64,000 nucleotides of DNA from contig CAIJZY010000041.1 of assembly GCA_903825285.1 (NCBI GenBank), positions 62,001 through 126,000 on the forward strand, in the 5' to 3' direction. Positions 53,576 to 61,373 of this stretch are shown in pieces. The notes beneath the pieces are model-generated. The model saw only the letters and a program-made list of their open reading frames with translations. It did not search any database and was not told the DNA's origin. Within the stretch, counting starts at the first letter, position 1. Every line of letters starts with the position of its first letter. The position numbers were made by a program, and so were the translations under genes. This DNA comes from an uncultured Opitutia bacterium (lineage in GTDB: Bacteria > Verrucomicrobiota > Verrucomicrobiia > Opitutales > Opitutaceae).

Positions 53576-55072
53576 ATGCCTGACCAACCTCCCTCCGCCC
53601 CGGCCGACTCCTCCCGGATTCGCTCGTCCTTCAACAACTGGATCAGCGCCGCCGGCGGCGTCCTCGCGGTGGGCGCGCTGTTCTCGTTCGCGCTGCTGGT
53701 CTGGATCGACTTCACGCAGGGGGACAAGAACCCGTACCTCGGCATCTTCACGTACATCGTGGCGCCGGGCTTCCTGATCGCCGGCCTGATCGCGGTGTTC
53801 GCCGGCGCCTGGCTGCAGCGCCGCTACGCCATCAAGTACGCGGGCGAGTCGCCCGACCGCTGGCAGCTGCGCTTCGAGGAACCGCGGCAGCGCCGGATGA
53901 TCATCCTCTTCACCGTCGGCGCGGTCGTCTTCCTGCTGCTGAGCGTGTTCGGCAGCTACCAGACCTACCACTACTCCGAGTCGGTGCAGTTCTGCGGCGA
54001 AGTCTGCCACCGGGCGATGAACCCCGAGTTCGTCGCCTACCAGCGCGGGGCCCACGCCCGCGTCGACTGCGTCGACTGCCACATCGGCGCCGGCGCCGAG
54101 TGGTTCATCAAGGCCAAGATCAACGGCACGCACCAGCTGATCGCCTACACGCTGAACAACTACAGCCGGCCCATCGCGACCCCGATCAAGAACCTCCGCC
54201 CGGCCCAGGACATCTGCGAGAAGTGCCACTGGCCGGAGAAGTTCCACGGCAACATCGACGTCAACTTCGAACATTTCCTCTCCGACAAGGCCAACACCTC
54301 GTTCTCCGTGCGCATGCTGATGCGCGTCAACACCGCGCGGGCCGGCAGCCCCTCCGGCGGCATCCACTGGCACGTGAACAAGGACGAGAAGGTCGAGTAC
54401 TACGCCAGCGACGAGAAGCGGCAGGACATCCCGTGGATGCGCGTGACGAACAAGCGCGACAACACCGTGCGGGTCTACCGCACCGAGAAATTCAAGGGCG
54501 AGCCGCCGGCCGACCAGATCCGCACGATGGACTGCATGGACTGCCACAACCGCCCGGCCCACGTCTTCCCGACCGCCAACGACGCCGTCGAGCGGTCCCT
54601 CGCCTCCGGCGCGCTCAGCCTGAAGCTGCCCAACATCAAGCGGGAGGCCGTGAAGGCGCTCACGCAGAAGGAACTCACCAATTCCGCGGACGCGCCGGCG
54701 AAGATCGCCGAGTACCTCCGCGCGAAGTACCAGGGCTCGCCCGAGCTGAGCGCCGCCACCATCGAGGTGCAGCGCATCTACTCGGTCACGATCTTCCCCG
54801 AGCGGAAGGCCGACTGGCGCGTCTACCCGAACAACATCGGCCACAAGGACTGGCCCGGCTGCTTCCGCTGCCATGACGACAAGCACAAGACCTCGCTGGG
54901 CGAGGCCGTGCGCTCGAGCGACTGCACCTCGTGCCACACCATCCTCGCGCAGGGCAAGGGCGCCGAGATCGAGCTGCTCAACGCCAAGGGCATGGAGTTC
55001 CAGCACCCCGGCGGCGACCTCGACCCCGACCTCACCTGCTCCGACTGCCACAACGGCGGAATCCAGAAATAA
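53576..55072 (+). CDS. seven-haem NapC/NirT-family membrane cytochrome (ImcH-like layout)
   Basis: 498 residues. Three N-terminal membrane helices (about 24-45, 58-80, 108-130) are followed by seven CxxCH sites: CGEVCH excepted in spacing (CxxxCH) as the NapC-type first site plus CVDCH, CEKCH, CMDCH, CFRCH, CTSCH and CSDCH. The FCGEVCHRAMNPEFVAYQ opening is the NapC/NirT signature. Three helices plus seven haems is the arrangement of Geobacter ImcH, an inner-membrane quinol oxidase for high-potential extracellular acceptors. Homology to ImcH itself would need a search; ordinary NapC has four haems and one helix. Confidence 0.85.
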   Translation: MPDQPPSAPADSSRIRSSFNNWISAAGGVLAVGALFSFALLVWIDFTQGDKNPYLGIFTYIVAPGFLIAGLIAVFAGAWLQRRYAIKYAGESPDRWQLRFEEPRQRRMIILFTVGAVVFLLLSVFGSYQTYHYSESVQFCGEVCHRAMNPEFVAYQRGAHARVDCVDCHIGAGAEWFIKAKINGTHQLIAYTLNNYSRPIATPIKNLRPAQDICEKCHWPEKFHGNIDVNFEHFLSDKANTSFSVRMLMRVNTARAGSPSGGIHWHVNKDEKVEYYASDEKRQDIPWMRVTNKRDNTVRVYRTEKFKGEPPADQIRTMDCMDCHNRPAHVFPTANDAVERSLASGALSLKLPNIKREAVKALTQKELTNSADAPAKIAEYLRAKYQGSPELSAATIEVQRIYSVTIFPERKADWRVYPNNIGHKDWPGCFRCHDDKHKTSLGEAVRSSDCTSCHTILAQGKGAEIELLNAKGMEFQHPGGDLDPDLTCSDCHNGGIQK

Positions 55073-55097
55073 GCCCGGATTTTCGTAAATGGAATGG

Positions 55098-55124
55098 AAG
55101 GCGGGGTCGCTGACCCCGCCTTTT
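55098..55124 (+). terminator. intrinsic terminator after the seven-haem cytochrome
   Basis: GGCGGGGTC (55100-55108) pairs with GACCCCGCC (55112-55120), loop GCT, then TTTT; two A residues extend the stem. A second copy of the same stem (55151-55159 with 55163-55171) lacks the T-run. Confidence 0.85.
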
Positions 55125-55224
55125 CCATGTTCGGGCCGGCCGGTCAGTCTGGCGGGGTCGGCGACCCCGCCCGACAGCGCCAGTCCGGGCTTGGCCGTCG
55201 CCGGCGGCCCCGGCACACCAAAAA

Positions 55225-55242
55225 ACGCGCCCAATCGCGCAA
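55225..55242. promoter_or_regulatory. GCGC-N6-GCGC dyad upstream of the 13-haem cytochrome
   Basis: ACGCGCCCAATCGCGCAA with GCGC cores 10 bp apart, then CCCTTGCGGAGC. The region before the paralogue at 57677 aligns with it (ACGCCCCTGAACGGGCAA at 57611-57628 followed by CGCCTGCGTAG); there both half-sites have changed to GCCC and GGGC, so the dyad symmetry is kept. Confidence 0.55.
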
Positions 55243-55294
55243 CCCTTGCGGAGCGAGCGCGCCGCCATAGGCGCATACTGCGACCTGAGGACTT

Positions 55295-57508
55295 ATGAAC
55301 GCATCCTGCCGGCGCCGTTTCCTGCCAGCGTTCGCCCTGCTGGCCACCTTTCTCGCCTTTGCGGGCCCCATCCGCCCGGAGACCACCCCCGCGGCCAAGC
55401 CCCCCGCGGTGCCCAACGCGGACTGCATGGAGTGCCATGCGGCAGAGCTGAAGGCCCTGAAGAAGGGCGAGGCGCCGGTGTGGGTCGGGGTGAAGCCCGA
55501 GGCCTACGCGCATTCCGCCCACGCCAAGCTCAACTGCGTGGACTGCCACACGACGATCACGGAAACCCCGCACGACTCGTCCCTGCCGCCCGTGCAGTGC
55601 GTGGCGTGCCATGAGAAGTCCCTCCCGAAGCACGCCTTCCACCCCCGGCTGGCCCTGGCGCCGCTGCCGGCCGGCAAGGACACGGCCTGCACGGAATGCC
55701 ACAGCGCCCACGACACCGCGGGCGTGAAGCAGAAGGAGTTCGCCTTCGGCGGCTCCGGCCAGACCGAGGCCTGCAGCCGCTGCCACGAGGCCGCGGGGAA
55801 GGACTACCGCGCCTCGGCCCACGCGGCGCGCCGCGACGGCACCAAGCGCACGACGCCGGACTGCCTCGCCTGCCACCGGGAGCGCCTCGCCAGCCCGGCG
55901 CCCGGCCAGTCCAAGGTCCAGCTCAAGCTCGCCCAGGCCAAGTTGTGCGAGTCCTGCCACGTCGGCAAACCCGAGGTCGCCGGCCAGTCCAACCTCGGCG
56001 CCAAGTTCGTCGCCTCCTTCGACCACTCCGTGCACGGCGCCGCGCTCCAGGCCGGCAAGGAACGGGCCGCGGGCTGCGTGGACTGCCACGGCGTCCATGC
56101 GATGAACAAGGCCGCCGTCGCCGGCGCCCGCATCAACCGCATCCGCGTCACCGAGACCTGCGCGAAGTGCCACGAGAAGCAGGCGCAGGAGTACCGGACC
56201 AGCGTCCACGCCGCCGCCCTGCTCAAGGGCAACCTCGACTCCGCCGGCTGCACCAGCTGCCACGGCGAGCACGACATCAAGCTCCACACCGACCCGACCG
56301 CGCCCGTGGCGAAGGCCAACCTCGCCCAGCAGGTCTGCGCCGAGTGCCACGCCTCGGTCCGCCTCACGCGCCGGTACGGCCTGGCGAACGACACGTTCAA
56401 GACCTTCTCCGACAGCTTCCACGGCCTCGCCGTCCGCGGCGGGTCCGTCGAGGTCGTCAACTGCGCCAGCTGCCACGGCGACCACGCGATCAAGTCCCAG
56501 AACGACCCGACCTCCACCGTCAACAAGGCCAACCTGGCCAAGACCTGCGGCGAGTGCCACCCCGGCGCAAACACGCGGTTCTCGGTCGGCGCCGTGCACG
56601 CCAGCGAGGCCCAGCGCGACGCCTCCCCGTGGCTCTACTGGATCTCCAACCTTTATGTCGTCCTCATCGTCCTGGTGATCGGCGGCATGGTCCTCCACAA
56701 CCTCCTCGATTTCCTGAAGAAGACGCGCCACAAGCTCGCCGTCCAGAAGGGCGAGGCCGAGGAGCTGCACGTCGCGCACCGGCTCTACCTGCGCATGACG
56801 GTGAACGAGCGGATCCAGCACGTGGTGCTCGGGCTGAGCTTCACGGCGCTCGTGGTGACGGGCTTCATGCTGCGGTATCCCGAGGCGTGGTGGGTGACGG
56901 GCATCCGCCACCTCAGCACGCGCGCCTTCGAGTGGCGCGGGCTGGTCCACCGCATCGCCAGCCTCATCATGGTGGGCAGCGGCGTCTGGCACGTGGCCTA
57001 CCTGATCCTCACCGACTCCGGCCGGCAGCTCTTCCGCGCGATGCTGCCGGAATGGCGCGACGTCACCGACCCGTGGAACGTGCTCCGGTACAACCTCGGG
57101 CTGGCGCCGACGAAGCCGAAGTTCGGCCGGTTCTGCTACATCGAGAAGGCCGAGTACTGGGCGATGGCGTGGGGCACGGCGCTGATGACCCTGACGGGCG
57201 CGATCCTCTGGTTCGACAACGCCTCGATGGGCTACATCACGAAGCTCGGCTTCGACGTCGCTCGCCTGGTGCACTTCTACGAGGCGGTGCTGGCCACGCT
57301 GGCGATCATCGTCTGGCACTTCTACTTCGTGATCTTCAACCCGGACGTCTACCCGATGAACCTCGCCTGGCTCACCGGCCGGATGTCCGAGGGGGAGATG
57401 ATGGAGGAGCACCCGCTGCAGCTCGAGCAGCTGAAGGCCGCCGACCCGGCGCCCCCCGCCAATCCGCCGCCCTACCCGCCTCCGCCGCCGCCCGACCAGC
57501 CCAGCTGA
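55295..57508 (+). CDS. 13-haem cytochrome c fused to a C-terminal b-type membrane domain (CbcL-like)
   Basis: 737 residues. Signal peptide (FALLATFLAFAGPI), then thirteen CxxCH sites within about residues 43-435 (CMECH, CVDCH, CVACH, CTECH, CSRCH, CLACH, CESCH, CVDCH, CAKCH, CTSCH, CAECH, CASCH, CGECH). From about residue 445 there are six hydrophobic segments with paired histidines (IQHVVLGLSF, GLVHRIAS, VWHVAYLI, VHFYEAVL, VWHFYFVIF) suited to two b haems. This c-plus-b fusion is the layout of Geobacter CbcL (nine c haems), which oxidises menaquinol for low-potential acceptors. C-terminal tail is proline rich. Paralogue of the next gene. Confidence 0.88.
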   Translation: MNASCRRRFLPAFALLATFLAFAGPIRPETTPAAKPPAVPNADCMECHAAELKALKKGEAPVWVGVKPEAYAHSAHAKLNCVDCHTTITETPHDSSLPPVQCVACHEKSLPKHAFHPRLALAPLPAGKDTACTECHSAHDTAGVKQKEFAFGGSGQTEACSRCHEAAGKDYRASAHAARRDGTKRTTPDCLACHRERLASPAPGQSKVQLKLAQAKLCESCHVGKPEVAGQSNLGAKFVASFDHSVHGAALQAGKERAAGCVDCHGVHAMNKAAVAGARINRIRVTETCAKCHEKQAQEYRTSVHAAALLKGNLDSAGCTSCHGEHDIKLHTDPTAPVAKANLAQQVCAECHASVRLTRRYGLANDTFKTFSDSFHGLAVRGGSVEVVNCASCHGDHAIKSQNDPTSTVNKANLAKTCGECHPGANTRFSVGAVHASEAQRDASPWLYWISNLYVVLIVLVIGGMVLHNLLDFLKKTRHKLAVQKGEAEELHVAHRLYLRMTVNERIQHVVLGLSFTALVVTGFMLRYPEAWWVTGIRHLSTRAFEWRGLVHRIASLIMVGSGVWHVAYLILTDSGRQLFRAMLPEWRDVTDPWNVLRYNLGLAPTKPKFGRFCYIEKAEYWAMAWGTALMTLTGAILWFDNASMGYITKLGFDVARLVHFYEAVLATLAIIVWHFYFVIFNPDVYPMNLAWLTGRMSEGEMMEEHPLQLEQLKAADPAPPANPPPYPPPPPPDQPS

Positions 57509-57529
57509 GTCGGCCGGGGGTGAGTTGAC

Positions 57530-57581
57530 CACGAAGCTCACGAAGCCCCGCGGGCCAAGGCCCGCGTTTGTGATCTTCGGG
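57530..57581. repeat. hairpin of CACGAAG words with an 8-bp GC core
   Basis: CGCGGGCC (57549-57556) pairs perfectly with GGCCCGCG (57559-57566), followed by TTT; outside it ACGAAGCTCACGAA (57531) pairs imperfectly with TTTGTGATCTTCGG. The word CACGAAG appears twice on the left. It lies 22 bp after the 13-haem gene and may act as a terminator. Confidence 0.7.
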
Positions 57582-57676
57582 GCAAATCGCCCTGTGAAGC
57601 TGGCCAAGAAACGCCCCTGAACGGGCAACGCCTGCGTAGTCGGGCTGGCGGCAAATCCCTAGACTGCCCCAAAGCC

Positions 57677-59833
57677 ATGAATCCCGCATTACCCCATCAC
57701 CCCAGGCTGGGCCGCTGGCCCGTTGTCCTTTTTCTGATGCTCGCAGGCGTCGCGTACGCCGTGGAGGCCCCTGCGCCGGCGGCCAAGGCCCCGGCGGTGG
57801 CGAACAGCGAGTGCATGGATTGCCACGAGGCCGAGTTCAAGCCGCGCAAGAAGGGCGAGCCGCCCGTGTGGATCGGCGTCCGGCCCGAGCTCTTTGCCAA
57901 GTCGGTTCACGGCAAGCTCAACTGCGTGGACTGCCACGCCGACATCAAGGAGGCGCCGCACGATGCCAAGCTCGCCCCCGCGCAGTGCGCGTCCTGCCAC
58001 GAGCAGGAGGTCAAGCAGTACGCCACGAGCATCCACAGCGTGAGCCACCAGATGGGCGGCACCGACGCGGCCTCGTGCACCAGCTGCCACGGCACGCACG
58101 ACATGGTGCCGGTCAAGCAGCTCGACTCCCCGGTCTTCAAGCTGAACCTGGCCAAGACCTGCGGCACCTGTCACGACGACCCGAAGCTCACGAAGGAGTA
58201 CCGCATGGGCCAGTCCAAGGCCGCCGGCCACTACCTCGACAGCATCCACGGCCGCGCGCTGATGAAGATGGGCCTGGTCGTGGCGCCCTCGTGCAACGAT
58301 TGCCACGGCGTGCATGACATCAAGCGCACCATCGACAAGGAGTCCCACACCAACCACGCCAACGTCGCGAAGTCCTGCGGCAAGTGCCACCTCGGCATCG
58401 AGGAGACCTACAACCAGAGCGTGCACGGCCAGCTCCTGCTCAAGGGCGACAAGAAGGGCCCGGTCTGCATCGACTGCCACAGCGCGCACGACATCGAGAA
58501 GCCCGCCACCGCCCACTTCAAGGGCCTCAGCGACCTCAGCTGCGGCAAGTGTCACGAGGACCGCCTCGAGCACTACCGCGACACCTACCACGGCAAGGCG
58601 ATGGCGCTCGGCCAGCCCAACGTCGCGTCGGACGTCGCGGCCTGCTACGACTGCCACGGCCACCACGACGTGTTCAAGGTCAGCGACCCGCGCTCGCGGC
58701 TGTCGAAGGACAAGATCGTGGCCACCTGCTCGCAGTGCCACGCCGGCGTCAACGAGCAGTTCACGAAGTACCAGCCGCACGCCAACCCGCTGGACAAGGT
58801 CAACTACCCGATCCTGAACAAGGTCTTCCTCTTCATGACGGCGCTGCTGATCGGCACGTTCGCCTTCTTCGGCCTGCACACGATCTTCTGGCTCTTCCGC
58901 TCGATCTACCTGTTCCTGACCGACTCGAAGACGTTCCGCGAGGCGGTGATCAAGCAGAACTCCGACGACGTGCAGTACACGCGGTTCACGCCGTTCGAGC
59001 GGTTCCTGCACATGCTGGTGGTCACGAGCTTCCTCCTGCTGGTCATCACCGGCATGCCACTGAAGTTCTACTACTCCGACTGGGCCAAGGTGATCTTCCA
59101 CTTCATCGGCGGGGCGGGCGTGGCGCGGTCGCTGCACCACTTCGGCGCGGTCGTGACCTTCGGCTACTTCGCGCTGCACGTCAGCTCGCTGGTCGTCATG
59201 CTGTGGAAGCGGCGCCGGCTGATCCGCAACCAGGAGACGGGCAAGATCGAGCCGTTCCGCTTCCTGCGCGCGGTGTTCGGCCCCGACTCGATGGTGCCGT
59301 CCTTCCAGGACCTGCGCGACTTTGTCGCCCACCAGAAATGGTTCTTCGGCAAGGGCCCGCGGCCGCAGTTTGACCGCTGGACCTACTGGGAGCGGTTCGA
59401 CTACTTCGCGGTGTTCTGGGGCGTGTTCATGATCGGCGTCTCGGGCCTGATCCTGTGGTTCCCGAAGTTCTTCACCCTGTTCCTCCCGGGCTGGATGATC
59501 AACATCGCGCACGTGATCCACTCGGACGAGGCCCTGCTCGCCGCCGGGTTCATCTTCACCTTCCACTTCTTCAACACCCATTTCCGCATCGAGAAGTTCC
59601 CGATGGACACCGTGATCTTCTCGGGCCGCATCTCGCAGACGGAAATGCTGCACGAGCGGAAGCGCTGGTACGACCGCCTGGTCGCGTCCAACCGCCTCAA
59701 GGATTACGCCGTGAAGGACGAGTGGGAGGGCCGCAAGGCCGTCGCCAAGGGCATCGGCTTCCTGTTCTTCGGCACCGGCCTGGTCCTGCTGGTCCTCATC
59801 GTCTACGCGATGATGTCCCGCCTCGGGCACTAG
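57677..59833 (+). CDS. 11-haem cytochrome c fused to a C-terminal b-type membrane domain (CbcL-like paralogue)
   Basis: 718 residues. Signal peptide (VVLFLMLAGVAYAVEA) and eleven CxxCH sites between about residues 46 and 358 (CMDCH, CVDCH, CASCH, CTSCH, CGTCH, CNDCH, CGKCH, CIDCH, CGKCH, CYDCH, CSQCH). A membrane part from about residue 385 has histidines in FERFLHMLVV, SLHHFGAVV, ALHVSSLVV, HVIHSDEALL and FTFHFFNTHF. The first ~90 residues align closely with the previous gene (PAVANSECMDCHEAEF vs PAVPNADCMECHAAEL), showing a tandem duplication that later diverged in haem number. Confidence 0.88.
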   Translation: MNPALPHHPRLGRWPVVLFLMLAGVAYAVEAPAPAAKAPAVANSECMDCHEAEFKPRKKGEPPVWIGVRPELFAKSVHGKLNCVDCHADIKEAPHDAKLAPAQCASCHEQEVKQYATSIHSVSHQMGGTDAASCTSCHGTHDMVPVKQLDSPVFKLNLAKTCGTCHDDPKLTKEYRMGQSKAAGHYLDSIHGRALMKMGLVVAPSCNDCHGVHDIKRTIDKESHTNHANVAKSCGKCHLGIEETYNQSVHGQLLLKGDKKGPVCIDCHSAHDIEKPATAHFKGLSDLSCGKCHEDRLEHYRDTYHGKAMALGQPNVASDVAACYDCHGHHDVFKVSDPRSRLSKDKIVATCSQCHAGVNEQFTKYQPHANPLDKVNYPILNKVFLFMTALLIGTFAFFGLHTIFWLFRSIYLFLTDSKTFREAVIKQNSDDVQYTRFTPFERFLHMLVVTSFLLLVITGMPLKFYYSDWAKVIFHFIGGAGVARSLHHFGAVVTFGYFALHVSSLVVMLWKRRRLIRNQETGKIEPFRFLRAVFGPDSMVPSFQDLRDFVAHQKWFFGKGPRPQFDRWTYWERFDYFAVFWGVFMIGVSGLILWFPKFFTLFLPGWMINIAHVIHSDEALLAAGFIFTFHFFNTHFRIEKFPMDTVIFSGRISQTEMLHERKRWYDRLVASNRLKDYAVKDEWEGRKAVAKGIGFLFFGTGLVLLVLIVYAMMSRLGH

Positions 59834-59967
59834 CCCCGCCTCGGGCGGGGAAGTGCCAGGGGGCATGTCCCAAGGGCCAAAGGGCGGGCAGCAGGCAGCA
59901 CGGGTCTCCCGACCCGTGCCAGCCTGAAGTCCGCGTCCAGGGAGTGGCTGCACACCACATCCCTCAC

Positions 59968-60124
59968 CGTCATCCTGAGTGAATACGAAGGATCGCAGTT
60001 CCCGCTGGCGTAGAGCCAGTGTTTCGTTCCAGACACTCGAGCAACGCCGCCAGAGTGTCGGGCGGGACAACGCGGATGGGGTGGGAATAATAACAGCGAT
60101 CCTTCGTCGTCACTCAGGATGACG
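59968..60124. repeat. 157-bp element with 29-bp inverted ends of the GTCATCCTGAG type
   Basis: Arms 59968-59996 and 60096-60124 are reverse complements with two mismatches and contain TCATCCTGAGTGA and GAAGGATCGC. From memory, very similar TCATCCTGAG...GAAGGATC words recur in intergenic DNA of unrelated bacteria. The interior (59997-60095) is not coding. Could be a mobile repeat or a 3'-end structure. Confidence 0.75.
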
Positions 60125-60249
60125 AGGGGGATGAGTCATCCAATACCCTCCGGTTCATTGTCGTCCCCGCACCCATGCGCGCACGGGCTCGAGGTCCTAA
60201 GATGACGGCCGGGGGAGTCGGTGGCTTAAACACACCCTTCATGCGGACC

Positions 60250-60266
60250 TGCGCAAGATATGCGCA
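60250..60266. promoter_or_regulatory. TGCGCA-N5-TGCGCA dyad upstream of the second monohaem cytochrome
   Basis: TGCGCAAGATATGCGCA, extended to a perfect 7-bp inverted repeat by the flanking C and G, followed after 4 nt by TTCACCAA exactly as at 39859. Best copy of the motif in the window. Confidence 0.62.
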
Positions 60267-60358
60267 GATTTCACCAATGCGCGGTTAGAGCGCCGGCGGG
60301 ATTTCAGCGATAGTCTGGCCCGTTAGTTACCCCATCGACCCCTATTATCTGGACTATC

Positions 60359-60685
60359 ATGAAGCGCATCCTCCTCTCCGCCGTTGTTGTCTCGAGTCTC
60401 GCCGTCGCCGCCTACGGGTTCGACGCCTCCGCCACCTGGACCGACCAGTGTGCGAAATGCCATGGGGCCGATGGCAAGGGTGAGACCAAGATGGGAAAGA
60501 AACTCAGCATCAAGGACTACACCACGGCGGAGGCCCAGGCCTCGTTCACCGACGTGGAAGGCGTCAAGGCGCTCAAGGAGGGCACCAAGGACAAGAACGG
60601 CAAGATCCGCATGAAGGCCATCGAGGGCATGACGGACGCCGACGCCCAGGCCATGGTGAAGTTCTTCCGCGGCCTGAAGAAGTAA
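60359..60685 (+). CDS. small periplasmic monohaem cytochrome c (second copy)
   Basis: 108 residues: signal peptide (LLSAVVVSSLAVAAYGF), haem site CAKCHGADGKGETK, likely distal methionine in IRMKAIEGM. Paralogue of the gene at 53145, with which it brackets the large cytochrome genes. Soluble carrier between membrane modules is the likely role. Confidence 0.92.
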   Translation: MKRILLSAVVVSSLAVAAYGFDASATWTDQCAKCHGADGKGETKMGKKLSIKDYTTAEAQASFTDVEGVKALKEGTKDKNGKIRMKAIEGMTDADAQAMVKFFRGLKK

Positions 60686-60724
60686 CCGGCCTCGATTCGG
60701 TTCACGCCTTTCCCGCCCGTCGCG

Positions 60725-61372
60725 ATGCACTCCCCTCACCGGACACCCTTGGTCCTGGGCCTGCTGACCCTGGCCTTCGCGGGCCTCGCGGCGGCGTTCC
60801 TCACCGACTCGTGGGGTTATCCGGCCCCGCGGCCGCAGATCCCGCTCGTCGACAAGGCCCTCCTCGACCCCGCCACGGTCCGCCGCTCCTACCGCGACCT
60901 GATCAAGGCGAAGGAGGACCTGTCGGACTTCGACTGCTACGGCTGCCACGAGAAGGGGCACCCGCCGCCGCTGCGCTACGACGAGAACCACAAGCTCATC
61001 GTGCCGACGGAGCACTCCGACGTGGTCATGGGCCACGGCACGCACGGCCGGAACAACAACTGTTTCAACTGCCACAACGAAAACAACCTCACCACGCTGC
61101 AGCCCCGCGACGGCCGCGAGCTGCGGCTGGAGGACAGCACGGAGCTGTGCGGCAGCTGCCACGGCCCGACGTACCGCGACTGGGATTCCGGCGCGCACGG
61201 CCGGATCAACGGCTATTGGAACACCAAGCTCGGTCCCGCCGTGAAGAAGGACTGCGTGAACTGCCACAACCCGCATTCGCCCCGCTTCCCGGGCCGCAAG
61301 CCGCTGCCGGGCCCCCACCCGCTGCGCGCCCCGGGCGTCTCGGAGCCGACGGCTGAAACCACCTCCCACTGA
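60725..61372 (+). CDS. tetrahaem periplasmic cytochrome c
   Basis: 215 residues with an N-terminal hydrophobic segment (LVLGLLTLAFAGLAAAFL) that is a signal peptide or anchor. Four CxxCH sites: CYGCH, CFNCH, CGSCH and CVNCH, plus extra histidines (GHGTHG, GAHG, NPHSP) for bis-His ligation. Directly followed by the Fe-S and NrfD genes, it is the cytochrome partner of a Cbc4/Nrf-type quinone module. Confidence 0.9.
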   Translation: MHSPHRTPLVLGLLTLAFAGLAAAFLTDSWGYPAPRPQIPLVDKALLDPATVRRSYRDLIKAKEDLSDFDCYGCHEKGHPPPLRYDENHKLIVPTEHSDVVMGHGTHGRNNNCFNCHNENNLTTLQPRDGRELRLEDSTELCGSCHGPTYRDWDSGAHGRINGYWNTKLGPAVKKDCVNCHNPHSPRFPGRKPLPGPHPLRAPGVSEPTAETTSH

Positions 61373-61373
61373 C

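Larger units (their letters stand above)
59834..60358. other. 525-bp non-coding gap with hairpins, a 157-bp inverted-repeat element and a dyad
   Basis: I see no gene here. In order: a CCCGCC/GGCGGG hairpin directly after the stop (59834-59850), a perfect 9-bp hairpin GCACGGGTC/GACCCGTGC (59898-59919), the inverted repeat 59968-60124, and the TGCGCA dyad at 60250, about 110 bp before the next cytochrome gene. Confidence 0.75.

Noticed and set aside
53456-57628. A 1390-codon open frame on the minus strand across the cytochrome genes
   Set aside because: It is antisense to cytochromes with many CxxCH motifs, is composed of low-complexity Val/Asp/Arg-rich sequence and has no domain; long antisense frames are expected at this GC content.
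39859-60266. TGCGCA dyads considered as FNR/CRP or sigma-54 sites
   Set aside because: No TTGAT-N4-ATCAA, TGTGA-N6-TCACA or TGGCAC-N5-TTGC pattern matches; the GCGC cores are different.
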